A DNA stretch of 9,276 bases from Methanoregula sp. UBA276. Lineage in GTDB: Archaea > Halobacteriota > Methanomicrobia > Methanomicrobiales > Methanospirillaceae. A model generated the notes under the pieces. It was not told the DNA's origin. It did no database searches and was given only the letters and a program-made list of their open reading frames with translations. Where the stretch lies: assembly GCA_002508495.1 (NCBI GenBank), contig DANA01000028.1, forward strand, positions 1-9,276. The letters are read 5' to 3'. The position numbers were made by a program, and so were the translations under genes. Below are positions 1 to 5,794 of the stretch, piece after piece (the first letter of the stretch is position 1; every line of letters begins with the position of its first letter).

Positions 1-1492
1 TCGAAGCCGTGAACTCGTTGGGATAATTGATACGGACCCATACCCCGGAATCAGGTATCGGGCGCGTGGGGACGGGGGTCGGTTCGGTGGGGGTTGCAAT
101 GGTCGTGATGAGGGTCGTTGGTACCGGCGTTGCGACGATGGTTGCCACGGTCGTCGGGACGGGGGTCGGTTCGGGAGTTGTCGTGCCGCTGCCGAACGGG
201 TTTGCAAAGATAACAACACCCGCGATGATCGCAATGATGACGATTGCGGCAACCGCAATCGCAATGAACGTGCCTCTTCCCCGCGGCCGATCTTCCGGCA
301 TGAATGGTGCCGGGGGGATTGGCGGTACCGGCGGAGCAGGACTCTCCAGGGTTTCCCCTGCGGGTTCTGGAGGTGCCGCAGGCTCGCCACCGGATGTAAT
401 GACCGGCCACTGGACGCCGTCCGCCGGTTCAGCGGCAGGGGCAGCGCTGAGCTCATCAGTCGGTATATCGGTCACGATGGGCTTGGGAGGCACGGGCTTG
501 AGGACCGCCTGCTCGTGTTTCCGGGGCACCGAGTCCACGATGAGCGGCTCGATGGAATGGATGACCTCGTCGATCTTGCGTTCCCGCTCTCCGGGCCGCT
601 CCCGGAACGTGGGGGTTACGGTTGCCTGCGGAACCTTATGCAGCACCGGTTCCGGCTCTGTTTTCAGTTTTTTCAGGGTCTCAATTTTATCCAGCGCGGA
701 ATCGAGGTCGTCCTCTTTCACCACCGGCGTGCCGCAACGGTTGCAGAACTCCGATTCGGGCGGGACACGGCTGCCGCACCGGTTGCAGAACGTGCCGGCC
801 GGAAGCGACGAGGTCTCGACCGGCGCCGGCATTACCGGTTCGGTCCTGATGATAGTCTCAACCTTTGCCGGTTTCACTGGTTCGGTCCTGATGAGGGTCT
901 CAACCGGTGCCGGTTTCACTGGTTCGGTCCTGATAAGGGTCTCAACCTTTGCCGGTTTCACCGGTTCGGTCTCGATGATGGTCTTGTTCGGCCGGGAGAT
1001 CTCGATCTTCTTCTTCTGGGGCGGCGGGGTGGAGACGATCGAGATCTTCGGGAGTGGCGTAACGGGTTTTACCGGTTGCGGGGGGACCGGTGCCGGCACT
1101 TCCTCTTCCGGGGCAGGGATATCGGCAGTCGCCATATGCCCGACGGTTGCGGAGAGGTTCTGTCGCAGGGCATGCACCCATTCATCGACCTCGCGTTTCC
1201 GTTCGCCTTTGGTCGAGGTCTTGGAAGAGAAGGTCAGGATCATCTGGCGGGTGGTGCCGGTATTGGTCATGATAGAGAGGGTGATGGTCGGGTCCCGGAT
1301 GGCATTTTCCCCGCTGTCTACGTTCTTGACCGTGGCAAGCAGGACCTCCTGGGGAGGGACCATCTGCTTTTTGCTGTCGATGAGGATCAGCCTCCGGTTC
1401 GTGAGCACGACCTCGAAGGTCACAGACTTGACTTTGACGTTCTGCGCCTCTAAAATTTTAGACTCGTCATTGTAAAGATCGGGATATGCCAT
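1..1492 (-). CDS. PH-like/zinc-ribbon single-pass membrane protein, C-terminus cut by window edge
   Basis: An open frame of 497 codons runs from ATG at 1492-1490 to the window edge without a stop, so the C-terminus is missing. Residues 1-112 resemble a bacterial-type PH domain (TNRRLILID strand pattern, final helix with EVDEWVHALR). Residues 113-170 are proline-rich. Residues about 170-225 are four 14-residue repeats of the type ETLIRTEPVKPAKV. A zinc ribbon follows (C236, C239, C250, C253), then a charged linker, a WPVI box at 362-365, a TM helix at about 408-430 and a Thr/Pro stalk at 436-480. The sequence resumes as GVWVRINYP, probably the start of an exported beta-rich domain. RGR before the helix suggests an N-terminus inside the cell. 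GGAG nine bases upstream supports the start. Function is unknown; an envelope sensor or anchor is a guess. The family resemblance is from memory, but the reading frame is seen directly. Confidence 0.85.
   Translation of the reverse strand, partial: MAYPDLYNDESKILEAQNVKVKSVTFEVVLTNRRLILIDSKKQMVPPQEVLLATVKNVDSGENAIRDPTITLSIMTNTGTTRQMILTFSSKTSTKGERKREVDEWVHALRQNLSATVGHMATADIPAPEEEVPAPVPPQPVKPVTPLPKISIVSTPPPQKKKIEISRPNKTIIETEPVKPAKVETLIRTEPVKPAPVETLIRTEPVKPAKVETIIRTEPVMPAPVETSSLPAGTFCNRCGSRVPPESEFCNRCGTPVVKEDDLDSALDKIETLKKLKTEPEPVLHKVPQATVTPTFRERPGERERKIDEVIHSIEPLIVDSVPRKHEQAVLKPVPPKPIVTDIPTDELSAAPAAEPADGVQWPVITSGGEPAAPPEPAGETLESPAPPVPPIPPAPFMPEDRPRGRGTFIAIAVAAIVIIAIIAGVVIFANPFGSGTTTPEPTPVPTTVATIVATPVPTTLITTIATPTEPTPVPTRPIPDSGVWVRINYPNEFTAS
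69..174 (-). repeat. Two 19-bp direct repeats coding the Thr/Pro stalk
   Basis: An identical 19-bp stretch occurs at 69-87 and 156-174. It encodes the TEPTPVPT part of the stalk just outside the TM helix. Low-complexity Pro/Thr spacers of this kind usually act as extended extracellular stalks. Confidence 0.75.
817..984 (-). repeat. Four tandem 42-bp repeats inside the membrane-protein gene
   Basis: Units lie at 817-858, 859-900, 901-942 and 943-984. All are exactly 42 bp and in frame, and the two middle units differ at only a few bases. Each encodes 14 residues of the type VETLIRTEPVKPAK/P. The outer units are more diverged, as expected if new copies arise inside the array. The period keeps the frame, so copy number could vary between strains without breaking the protein. 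Confidence 0.9.
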
Positions 1493-1569
1493 TGCTACCG
1501 CTCCTGATAATATCTGGGTTATCAGCATAAAAATAAGTGTTTGTCCGGTTTTTTTTTAAAAACGCCGTT
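1493..1569 (-). promoter_or_regulatory. Candidate promoter and operator of the PH/zinc-ribbon membrane-protein gene
   Basis: In this 77-bp gap, the minus strand carries the AT-rich TATA-like box ACTTATTTTTAT (plus 1527-1538), which would put transcription start near 1505. GGAG (plus 1501-1504) then sits in a short leader, nine bases from the ATG. A perfect 7-bp inverted repeat, CTGATAA (1504-1510) and TTATCAG (1519-1525) with an 8-nt spacer, lies between the TATA box and the start, where a repressor could act. A minus-strand T-run directly after the serS stop (about 1557-1561) may help end serS transcription. Confidence 0.4.
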
Positions 1570-2847
1570 TCAGAGAGACTCGCGGTTGTCAAGGTAGGGG
1601 CGGAGAACGGCCGGGACAACCACGGACCCATCCGCCTGCTGGCAGTTCTCAAGGATCGCCCGGATAACCCGTGAGGTGGCAACGGCAGTCGAGTTGAGGG
1701 TGTGGATATGGTGCTTGGTCTCGAAATCGGTCTTGTCCCGGACCTTGATGTTGAGCCGGACTGCCTGGTATGCAGTGCAGTTGCTGCAGGAGACGACCTC
1801 CTTATACGCGTTCTCGCGCGGCATCCAGACCTCGATATCGTATTTCTTTGCGGCAACCGTCCCGATATCGCCCGTGCAGATGTTGACAACGCGGTAGGGG
1901 AGGTCAAGACCCATGAAGATCTCCTCGGCATTAGCCAGCAGTTCCTCGTGGAAACGCCACGAGTCTTCGGGCATGCAGAAGATGAACTGTTCCACCTTGG
2001 TGAACTGGTGGACCCGGAACAACCCCTTGGTATCAAGGCCGTGCGCGCCGATCTCCCGGCGGAAACAGGGCGAGATGCCGGCAAGTTTGAGCGGGAGGTC
2101 CTTTTCCTCGAAGATCTCGTCCTGGTACATCGCCCCGATAGGGTGCTCGCTGGTGGCGATGAGGTAGGCATCGTCGCCATCGATCTTGTACATCACCTTC
2201 TCGAAGTCGCCAAGGTCGGTAACGCCCTCGTAGGACGCGCGGTTGATCATATACGGGGGGATGACGGGCGTGTAGCCTTTCTTTGATAAGAGGTCAATCG
2301 CGTACCGCTGGAGCGCCATGTCGAGGAGCGCAAGGTTCCCTTTCAGGAAATAGAACCCGGCACCCGCAATCTTTGCCGCCCGCTCGAAGTCTGCCCACCC
2401 CTTCTCGGCAGCAAGCTGGCCATGGTTCTTCAGCTCGAAATCAAAGGAGGGGATAGTACCAACAGTTTTCACCTGGACATTCTCTGAATCGTCCTTTCCT
2501 GCCGGGACGCTCTCGTGCAGGATATTGGGGATCCGCATCTGGTAGTTCCTGATGGCTGCCTGCAGCTCCTCCTGTTCAGTATCGTTGGCCTTGATCCGGC
2601 CCGGGAGTGCTGCAGCTTCTGCTATCAGGGGAGCGGCATCCTGCCCGGCTTTCTTTGCCGCATTGATGTCGCGGGCAATGGTGTTGCGCCGCTGGCGGAG
2701 CTGGTCGGTTGAGACCTTGAGTTCCCGGGAGCGTGCGTCTTTTTCTAAAAGGTCGTCTATCCACGCAATCTTTTCGGGGTCGTTGCGTTTCTGTAAATCA
2801 GCCTTGATTATCTCCGGGTGGGCCCGGATGAACCGTATGTCGAGCAT
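1570..2847 (-). CDS. serS: Seryl-tRNA synthetase (class II, common type)
   Basis: This cytoplasmic enzyme charges tRNA-Ser with serine using ATP; its product also feeds selenocysteine formation where that pathway exists. The 425-residue length is normal for the family. Residues 1-110 form the N-terminal coiled-coil tRNA-binding arm (starts MLDIRFIRAHPE). The catalytic core shows the serine-binding TSE at 232-234, motif 2 around FRREIGAHG (262-270), the conserved SCSNCTAYQAVRLNIKVR at 353-370, and motif 3 as LNSTAVATSR (384-393). The NST form of motif 3 is, from memory, common in archaea. The zinc-binding atypical SerRS of some methanogens has a different N-terminal domain, so this is the common type. 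GAGGT four bases before the ATG supports the start. It is divergent from the small plus-strand gene. Complete, with no oddities. Confidence 0.97.
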   Translation of the reverse strand: MLDIRFIRAHPEIIKADLQKRNDPEKIAWIDDLLEKDARSRELKVSTDQLRQRRNTIARDINAAKKAGQDAAPLIAEAAALPGRIKANDTEQEELQAAIRNYQMRIPNILHESVPAGKDDSENVQVKTVGTIPSFDFELKNHGQLAAEKGWADFERAAKIAGAGFYFLKGNLALLDMALQRYAIDLLSKKGYTPVIPPYMINRASYEGVTDLGDFEKVMYKIDGDDAYLIATSEHPIGAMYQDEIFEEKDLPLKLAGISPCFRREIGAHGLDTKGLFRVHQFTKVEQFIFCMPEDSWRFHEELLANAEEIFMGLDLPYRVVNICTGDIGTVAAKKYDIEVWMPRENAYKEVVSCSNCTAYQAVRLNIKVRDKTDFETKHHIHTLNSTAVATSRVIRAILENCQQADGSVVVPAVLRPYLDNRESL

Positions 2848-2992
2848 GAAAACCTCGCAAATAATGCCAGTGGTGGTATAGTGTATGCAAGTTACCTATC
2901 ATAATCTATCGCGCGGGTGCCGGAAACCTCCCGCTATCGCCCCTCGCTTTTATTAATGACCTGTGCCCTATACGAAAAAGCAGGGGACTGTT
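2848..2992. promoter_or_regulatory. Divergent intergenic region between serS and the small cysteine protein gene
   Basis: On the plus strand, the TATA-like TTTTATTAAT (about 2948-2957) lies about 40 bp before the ATG at 2993. On the minus strand, an AT-rich stretch around 2894-2910 (ATTATGATAG) could serve serS, placing its start near 2877. Only the plus-strand box is reasonably convincing. No longer inverted repeat was seen here. Confidence 0.4.
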
Positions 2993-3196
2993 ATGACTAA
3001 TTTCTTCTATATCTGCAAACATCTTGTCGGCACCCAGGAGAGCACCGGTAAGGAATCCGCCGATCCCGGCTGTACCCAAAAGTTCAAAACCGGCAGTTAC
3101 TGCACCGCCGATTCAGAGGAGAAAGCAAAAGAAGCACAGCAGCACTGCCGCGGGGCGGACTTCATCAAGGTCATCAGTTTTAAGAAGAAGCGCTGA
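2993..3196 (+). CDS. Small four-cysteine protein (67 aa), conserved-hypothetical type
   Basis: This is a short gene of unknown function. ATG at 2993 is preferred over the in-frame GTG at 2963 because AGGGGA lies just upstream of the ATG and a TATA-like box sits about 40 bp away, so the GTG would fall before the predicted transcript start. The product is hydrophilic with Cys at 8, 27, 37 and 52 and a basic C-terminus (SFKKKR). It has no signal peptide or TM helix. Four Cys could bind zinc or an Fe-S cluster, but their spacing is not the CxxC pairing of a standard zinc ribbon. The central Ser/Ala/Glu/Lys-rich stretch (about 39-52) looks helical. It stands alone, divergent from serS and convergent with the next gene. 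Its reality rests on the start signals and sensible composition. Confidence 0.7.
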   Translation: MTNFFYICKHLVGTQESTGKESADPGCTQKFKTGSYCTADSEEKAKEAQQHCRGADFIKVISFKKKR

Positions 3197-3210
3197 TGTG
3201 CCGGCACATC
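3195..3210. terminator. Perfect 16-bp palindrome between convergent genes
   Basis: GATGTGCCGGCACATC is a perfect palindrome. It overlaps the stop codon of the 67-residue gene (TGA 3194-3196) and lies 18 bp from the stop of the convergent gene (3229-3231). Its position in the 32-bp gap fits a two-way transcription end or RNA 3'-end structure, but no T-run follows on either strand, so a classic terminator is not shown. Confidence 0.4.
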
Positions 3211-3228
3211 CCGCAGGCAGGGGCAGGG

Positions 3229-4248
3229 TCAGTTCCGTTCATGGTACGGGAAGATCTTGTCGATTATGGTCATGGCCTCGCCACTGTTGTAGGTGACGAT
3301 GACCTCGAGACGGTCGGCATATTTTGTTCCCTGCATCTCCACGCCTTCTCCCGTGGTCACCGGGCGGAAGGTTTCCTGGAGCACCGTGCCGTCTGAACGG
3401 GTGAGCCTGACGTTGACGTCCCGGACTGCCCGCTCGCCTTTGCCGCCATTGTAGATGACGGTAACGATGTGGGTGATGGGATCGCGATCCGCCTGCAACC
3501 AGATGCGGAGGCTGTCGGGCGGCTCCTGCGCTGGTCCGAAAACCAGCGGAGCTCTCGTGTTCTGTGCATCAGCGCTGTCGGGTGTCTCTGTCCATAGCGC
3601 TGCTCCCCGGGTCATTGTATCCGGTGCCGGGGCGGTTGCGGGAGAACAATCCGGTGGAATCATGCTGTTTGCATAACCCGCTCCCCAGAAAACGACTGCA
3701 AGGGCAACGATCAGGCAGACAACGCCTGCGCCAGCGAAGATGAGTGTCCTCTTGGGCAACTGCACGGTACGGGCAGGAACGGGCGCCGTGCTTGACGCGG
3801 GAACGGGCTTTTGCTGTGGCAACGGGGTGCCCGGAGGTGGTGCAATGACCGGCCAGAGTACTTCGGGTGCGGCATCGGATCCCGGTTCCGGAATATCAGG
3901 TGCTCTCTCTTCTTCAATTACGGGCGGTTCATCCGGAGTGGTTTCCGGTTGTATTTTGAGAAGAGCATCCGGTTTCGGTTCCGGAATATCAGGTGCTCTC
4001 TCTCCTTCAAATACGGGCTGTTCGTCCGGCGGGGTTTCCGGCTGCGTATCCGGCACTGCCCCGGCCGGCGTCCCGCAGTTCTCGCAGAAGTTGGTGTCCG
4101 GTGCAAGCGGGACCTGGCACTTCCGGCATACCGGCGGGGGGGTGATCCTGAACCCGCACGAGTCGCAGAATGCCAGACCCATGGGTACGGGATTTTTGCA
4201 ATTGGGGCAGACCCGGTTTTCTTTCTTCTTTCGCTTGAAAAGACGCAT
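3229..4248 (-). CDS. Double zinc-ribbon, proline-rich, single-pass membrane protein
   Basis: From ATG at 4248 the product is 339 residues; a GTG at 4260 would add four, and neither has a clear ribosome site. A basic start (MRLFKRKKK) leads into two zinc ribbons: C14, C17, C28, C31 and C41, C44, C55, C58. Residues 69-130 are two 31-residue acidic/proline repeats, each with ERAPDIPEP. A WPVI box follows at 132-135, then a Pro-rich linker and a TM helix at about 168-188 preceded by PKR. The remaining 150 residues are predicted outside the cell and look like a beta domain (HIVTVIYNGGKGE, DVNVRLTRSDG). From memory this resembles C-terminal domains of archaeal pilin-like proteins of Methanomicrobiales. 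The design matches the protein at 1-1492, suggesting a shared family. Function unknown; signalling or surface anchoring is a guess. Confidence 0.85.
   Translation of the reverse strand: MRLFKRKKKENRVCPNCKNPVPMGLAFCDSCGFRITPPPVCRKCQVPLAPDTNFCENCGTPAGAVPDTQPETPPDEQPVFEGERAPDIPEPKPDALLKIQPETTPDEPPVIEEERAPDIPEPGSDAAPEVLWPVIAPPPGTPLPQQKPVPASSTAPVPARTVQLPKRTLIFAGAGVVCLIVALAVVFWGAGYANSMIPPDCSPATAPAPDTMTRGAALWTETPDSADAQNTRAPLVFGPAQEPPDSLRIWLQADRDPITHIVTVIYNGGKGERAVRDVNVRLTRSDGTVLQETFRPVTTGEGVEMQGTKYADRLEVIVTYNSGEAMTIIDKIFPYHERN
3884..4069 (-). repeat. Two tandem 93-bp repeats in the zinc-ribbon gene
   Basis: The units begin at 3884 and 3977 and are spaced exactly 93 bp, or 31 codons. They share long near-identical stretches, for example GGTTCCGGAATATCAGGTGC in both on the plus strand. 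They encode the acidic/proline linker between the second zinc ribbon and the TM helix, so duplication would lengthen the cytoplasmic spacer without touching a folded domain. Confidence 0.85.
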
Positions 4249-4260
4249 GGGATCCGGCAC

Positions 4261-4342
4261 CGCGTGAAATGTACGCGATTCGTACAGGAGTGTTCTTATC
4301 TCCCGATTTATGAAATCGTTGAACCTGCAGGTTCAATGAACC
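4261..4342 (-). promoter_or_regulatory. Inverted-repeat cluster at the promoter of the zinc-ribbon membrane-protein gene
   Basis: Four perfect inverted repeats crowd this stretch: CGCGT/ACGCG (4261-4277), GTACG/CGTAC (4271-4285), CGATTT/AAATCG (4304-4318) and the 18-bp palindrome TTGAACCTGCAGGTTCAA (4319-4336). The last two abut, and a further GAACC follows at 4338-4342. On the minus strand the 4304-4318 repeat contains TTTCATAAAT, a TATA-like sequence about 60 bp before the start codon, so a protein bound to these sites could block or aid the basal factors. The repeats are seen; the operator role is inferred. Confidence 0.45.
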
Positions 4343-4812
4343 CGGCCGGCCCTGCCCCGGTCCGGTTTAGAAAATATTTTGCTCTGGATAAACACCCATG
4401 ACCGCTGGTTCACGATCGAGGCATGAAAAATATCTGGATATGGGAAGGTTCCCAACCACACGATATCTCTGATATGCGCCGGGGCAAGGACGTTTTTGTT
4501 GATAATTACGCTCTGTTGAAATTCTTCCGACAGCGACATCAATGGAATTGCGCGGGTGACCCCCTCTCTCCCAAGAGAGGGGGAGGCAGCCCAAGGGGGC
4601 AAGCCCCCCTGACCCCCGGTTTCAAAAATCCTTTTTTCACAGCCCATCAACGACCAGGTTCCACAAAGGCAAAAGTTGACAGATTCCGAGTGCCTGTGGT
4701 CCCATCATAATCCAATACTATCCCTATCAGGTTTTCAACAGAGCAGATAATTTCTCAGATAGCGGCGACCATGATGCGATATGATCTCGTACGATTATGA
4801 AACCGAATTGAT
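4343..4812. other. Non-coding or degenerate segment, AT-richer than its neighbours
   Basis: No convincing gene is present. The stretch uses far more A and T than the surrounding genes. Short open frames exist on both strands (for example plus from ATG 4423, minus from 4650), but they run through a GC-rich hairpin block and end in low-complexity translation. None shows a recognisable domain or a ribosome site. It could be a decayed gene or insertion, a non-coding RNA locus, or plain intergenic DNA. Confidence 0.5.
4560..4608. repeat. GC-rich double-hairpin block
   Basis: Two strong stems lie in a row. CCCCCTCTCT (4560-4569) pairs with AGAGAGGGGG (4574-4583) across a CCCA loop. GGGGG (4595-4599) pairs with CCCCC (4604-4608) across CAAG. 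A C-rich tail (CCCCTGACCCCCGG) and then the plus-strand T-run CTTTTTTC (about 4632-4639) follow. Compact paired elements of this kind are often dispersed intergenic repeats; copy number elsewhere cannot be seen here. Confidence 0.6.
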
Positions 4813-4843
4813 GCCCCCGCGGGGCGCCCTTCGGGCCGGGGGC
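4813..4843. repeat. Nested GC-rich hairpin
   Basis: The outer arms GCCCCCG (4813-4819) and CGGGGGC (4837-4843) enclose a smaller stem, GCCC TTC GGGC (4826-4836), with an unpaired CGGGGC on one side. A looser ACCCC/GGGGGT pair follows within 4845-4865. Composition resembles the 4560-4608 block, and the two frame the AT-rich stretch between them, so they may be parts of one repeat family. Confidence 0.55.
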
Positions 4844-4969
4844 CACCCCTCACACCCGGGGGTATGGTGACTTCAGCCCCCATCATCACTTCAAAGGATT
4901 TCTCCAGAACAAAAAAACCTTTTCCGGCCGAAGAACAGAAATGCTTTTTCCCCATGCCTGCACCTATCA
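4844..4969 (+). promoter_or_regulatory. Upstream region of the first cooC-like gene, weak promoter signal
   Basis: No clear ribosome site precedes the ATG at 4970. A modest candidate is CAGAAATGCTTTTT (about 4935-4948), read as a BRE-like CAGAAA plus a T-rich TATA-like element. Spacing of about 25 bp would start the transcript at or near the ATG, that is, a leaderless message, which suits the missing ribosome site. This is inference from spacing only. Confidence 0.3.
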
Positions 4970-5794
4970 ATGCAGGAGCAGGATGGTTCCGGGAAGTGTG
5001 CGGTGAAGATCGCGGTCTGCGGGAAAGGCGGCGTGGGGAAGACCTTCATAGCAGGGAGCCTTGCCGAAGAGTTCTTCCGGCAGGGGCGCGCCGTGCTTGC
5101 AATCGATGCAGATTCCAGTCCCAACCTTGCGCTTACCCTGGGGCTTTCACCACAGGACGCACAGGCAATCGTCCCGGTTGCCGAGAACGAGGAGCTGATC
5201 CGGCTCAAGACCGGGACCAGTTACGCCGGGGTCTTCCGGCTCACCTTCACGGTTGACGACATCATCGCAGACCATGCGAAAGCCACCCCGGCAGGCCCGG
5301 GCCTGCTGGTCATGGGGACGGTCCGGACCATGGGCTCCGGCTGCACCTGCCCGGCCCATTCGGTCATCAAGGCGCTGGTGCGGCACCTCATCGTGGAGCG
5401 GGACGAGGTGGTCATCCTTGACATGGAGGCAGGTATCGAGCATCTCGGGCGGGGAACCGCTGAAGGGGTCGATACCCTGCTGGTTGTCACTGACGCGAAC
5501 AAAAAATCCCGGGAAACGGCATCCGCCATCATCCGCCTTGCCCGCGCTTCATCCATCCGCGATATCCGGCTGGCCGGGAACCGGGTGACCGGTGACCGGG
5601 ATGCCGGGGCCATTCGGTCCTGTGCTGATGAAAATGGGGTACCGGTTGGCATCCTCATCCCCTTCGATCCCGTGGTTGCAGAGGCCGGCATCACGGGCGA
5701 GCCGGTTGCGCGGGACGGATCCGGTGCGCTTGCTGCAATCGAAACGCTTGCAAAGACCCTTGCCGGGGATTCTGCGCCGGGAGCCGGGCCATGA
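4970..5794 (+). CDS. cooC: CooC-type nickel-insertion P-loop ATPase (first copy)
   Basis: CooC-family proteins are cytoplasmic MinD/SIMIBI-class ATPases that use ATP-driven dimerisation to help put nickel into the C-cluster of CO dehydrogenase. Seen here: deviant Walker A GKGGVGKT at residues 18-25 with the signature Lys present, DADSSPNL at 46-53, the family CxC metal motif as GCTCPAH (C125, C127), and DMEAGIEHLGRGT at 151-163. The 274-residue length is ordinary. The ATG at 4970 adds eleven residues before VKIAVCGKGG; many family members begin right at that point, so GTG at 5003 is an alternative start. The stop overlaps the next start (ATGA), so the two copies are surely co-transcribed. Location just before cdhA supports the role. 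The symbol is a family-level call. Confidence 0.88.
   Translation: MQEQDGSGKCAVKIAVCGKGGVGKTFIAGSLAEEFFRQGRAVLAIDADSSPNLALTLGLSPQDAQAIVPVAENEELIRLKTGTSYAGVFRLTFTVDDIIADHAKATPAGPGLLVMGTVRTMGSGCTCPAHSVIKALVRHLIVERDEVVILDMEAGIEHLGRGTAEGVDTLLVVTDANKKSRETASAIIRLARASSIRDIRLAGNRVTGDRDAGAIRSCADENGVPVGILIPFDPVVAEAGITGEPVARDGSGALAAIETLAKTLAGDSAPGAGP

Noticed and set aside
817..984. 42-bp repeats as a CRISPR array
   Set aside because: The repeats abut without spacers, are in frame with a coding region and vary between units.
27..1475. Long plus-strand open frame (482 codons), with another at 515-1453
   Set aside because: Its translation is low-complexity (Gly/Ser/Val-rich) with no domain. The minus strand holds a frame with a clear start, zinc ribbon, repeats and TM helix, so these are antisense shadows.
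1702..2286. 194-codon plus-strand open frame inside serS
   Set aside because: Antisense to the conserved catalytic core of serS; no start signal or domain.
4319..4342. GGTTCAA as a tRNA T-loop
   Set aside because: No acceptor, D or anticodon stem can be drawn around it; it is part of a palindrome.
4333..4650. Possible minus-strand gene of 105 codons
   Set aside because: Starts within or beside the hairpin block, whose translation (GGQGGLPPWAASPSLG) is typical of repeat DNA; no domain and no start signal.
4423..4710. Possible small plus-strand gene starting MKNIWIWEGSQ
   Set aside because: The first 40 residues look protein-like, but the frame then runs through the GC-rich hairpin block into low-complexity sequence, there is no ribosome site, and I recognise no family. 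It could be the head of a decayed gene.
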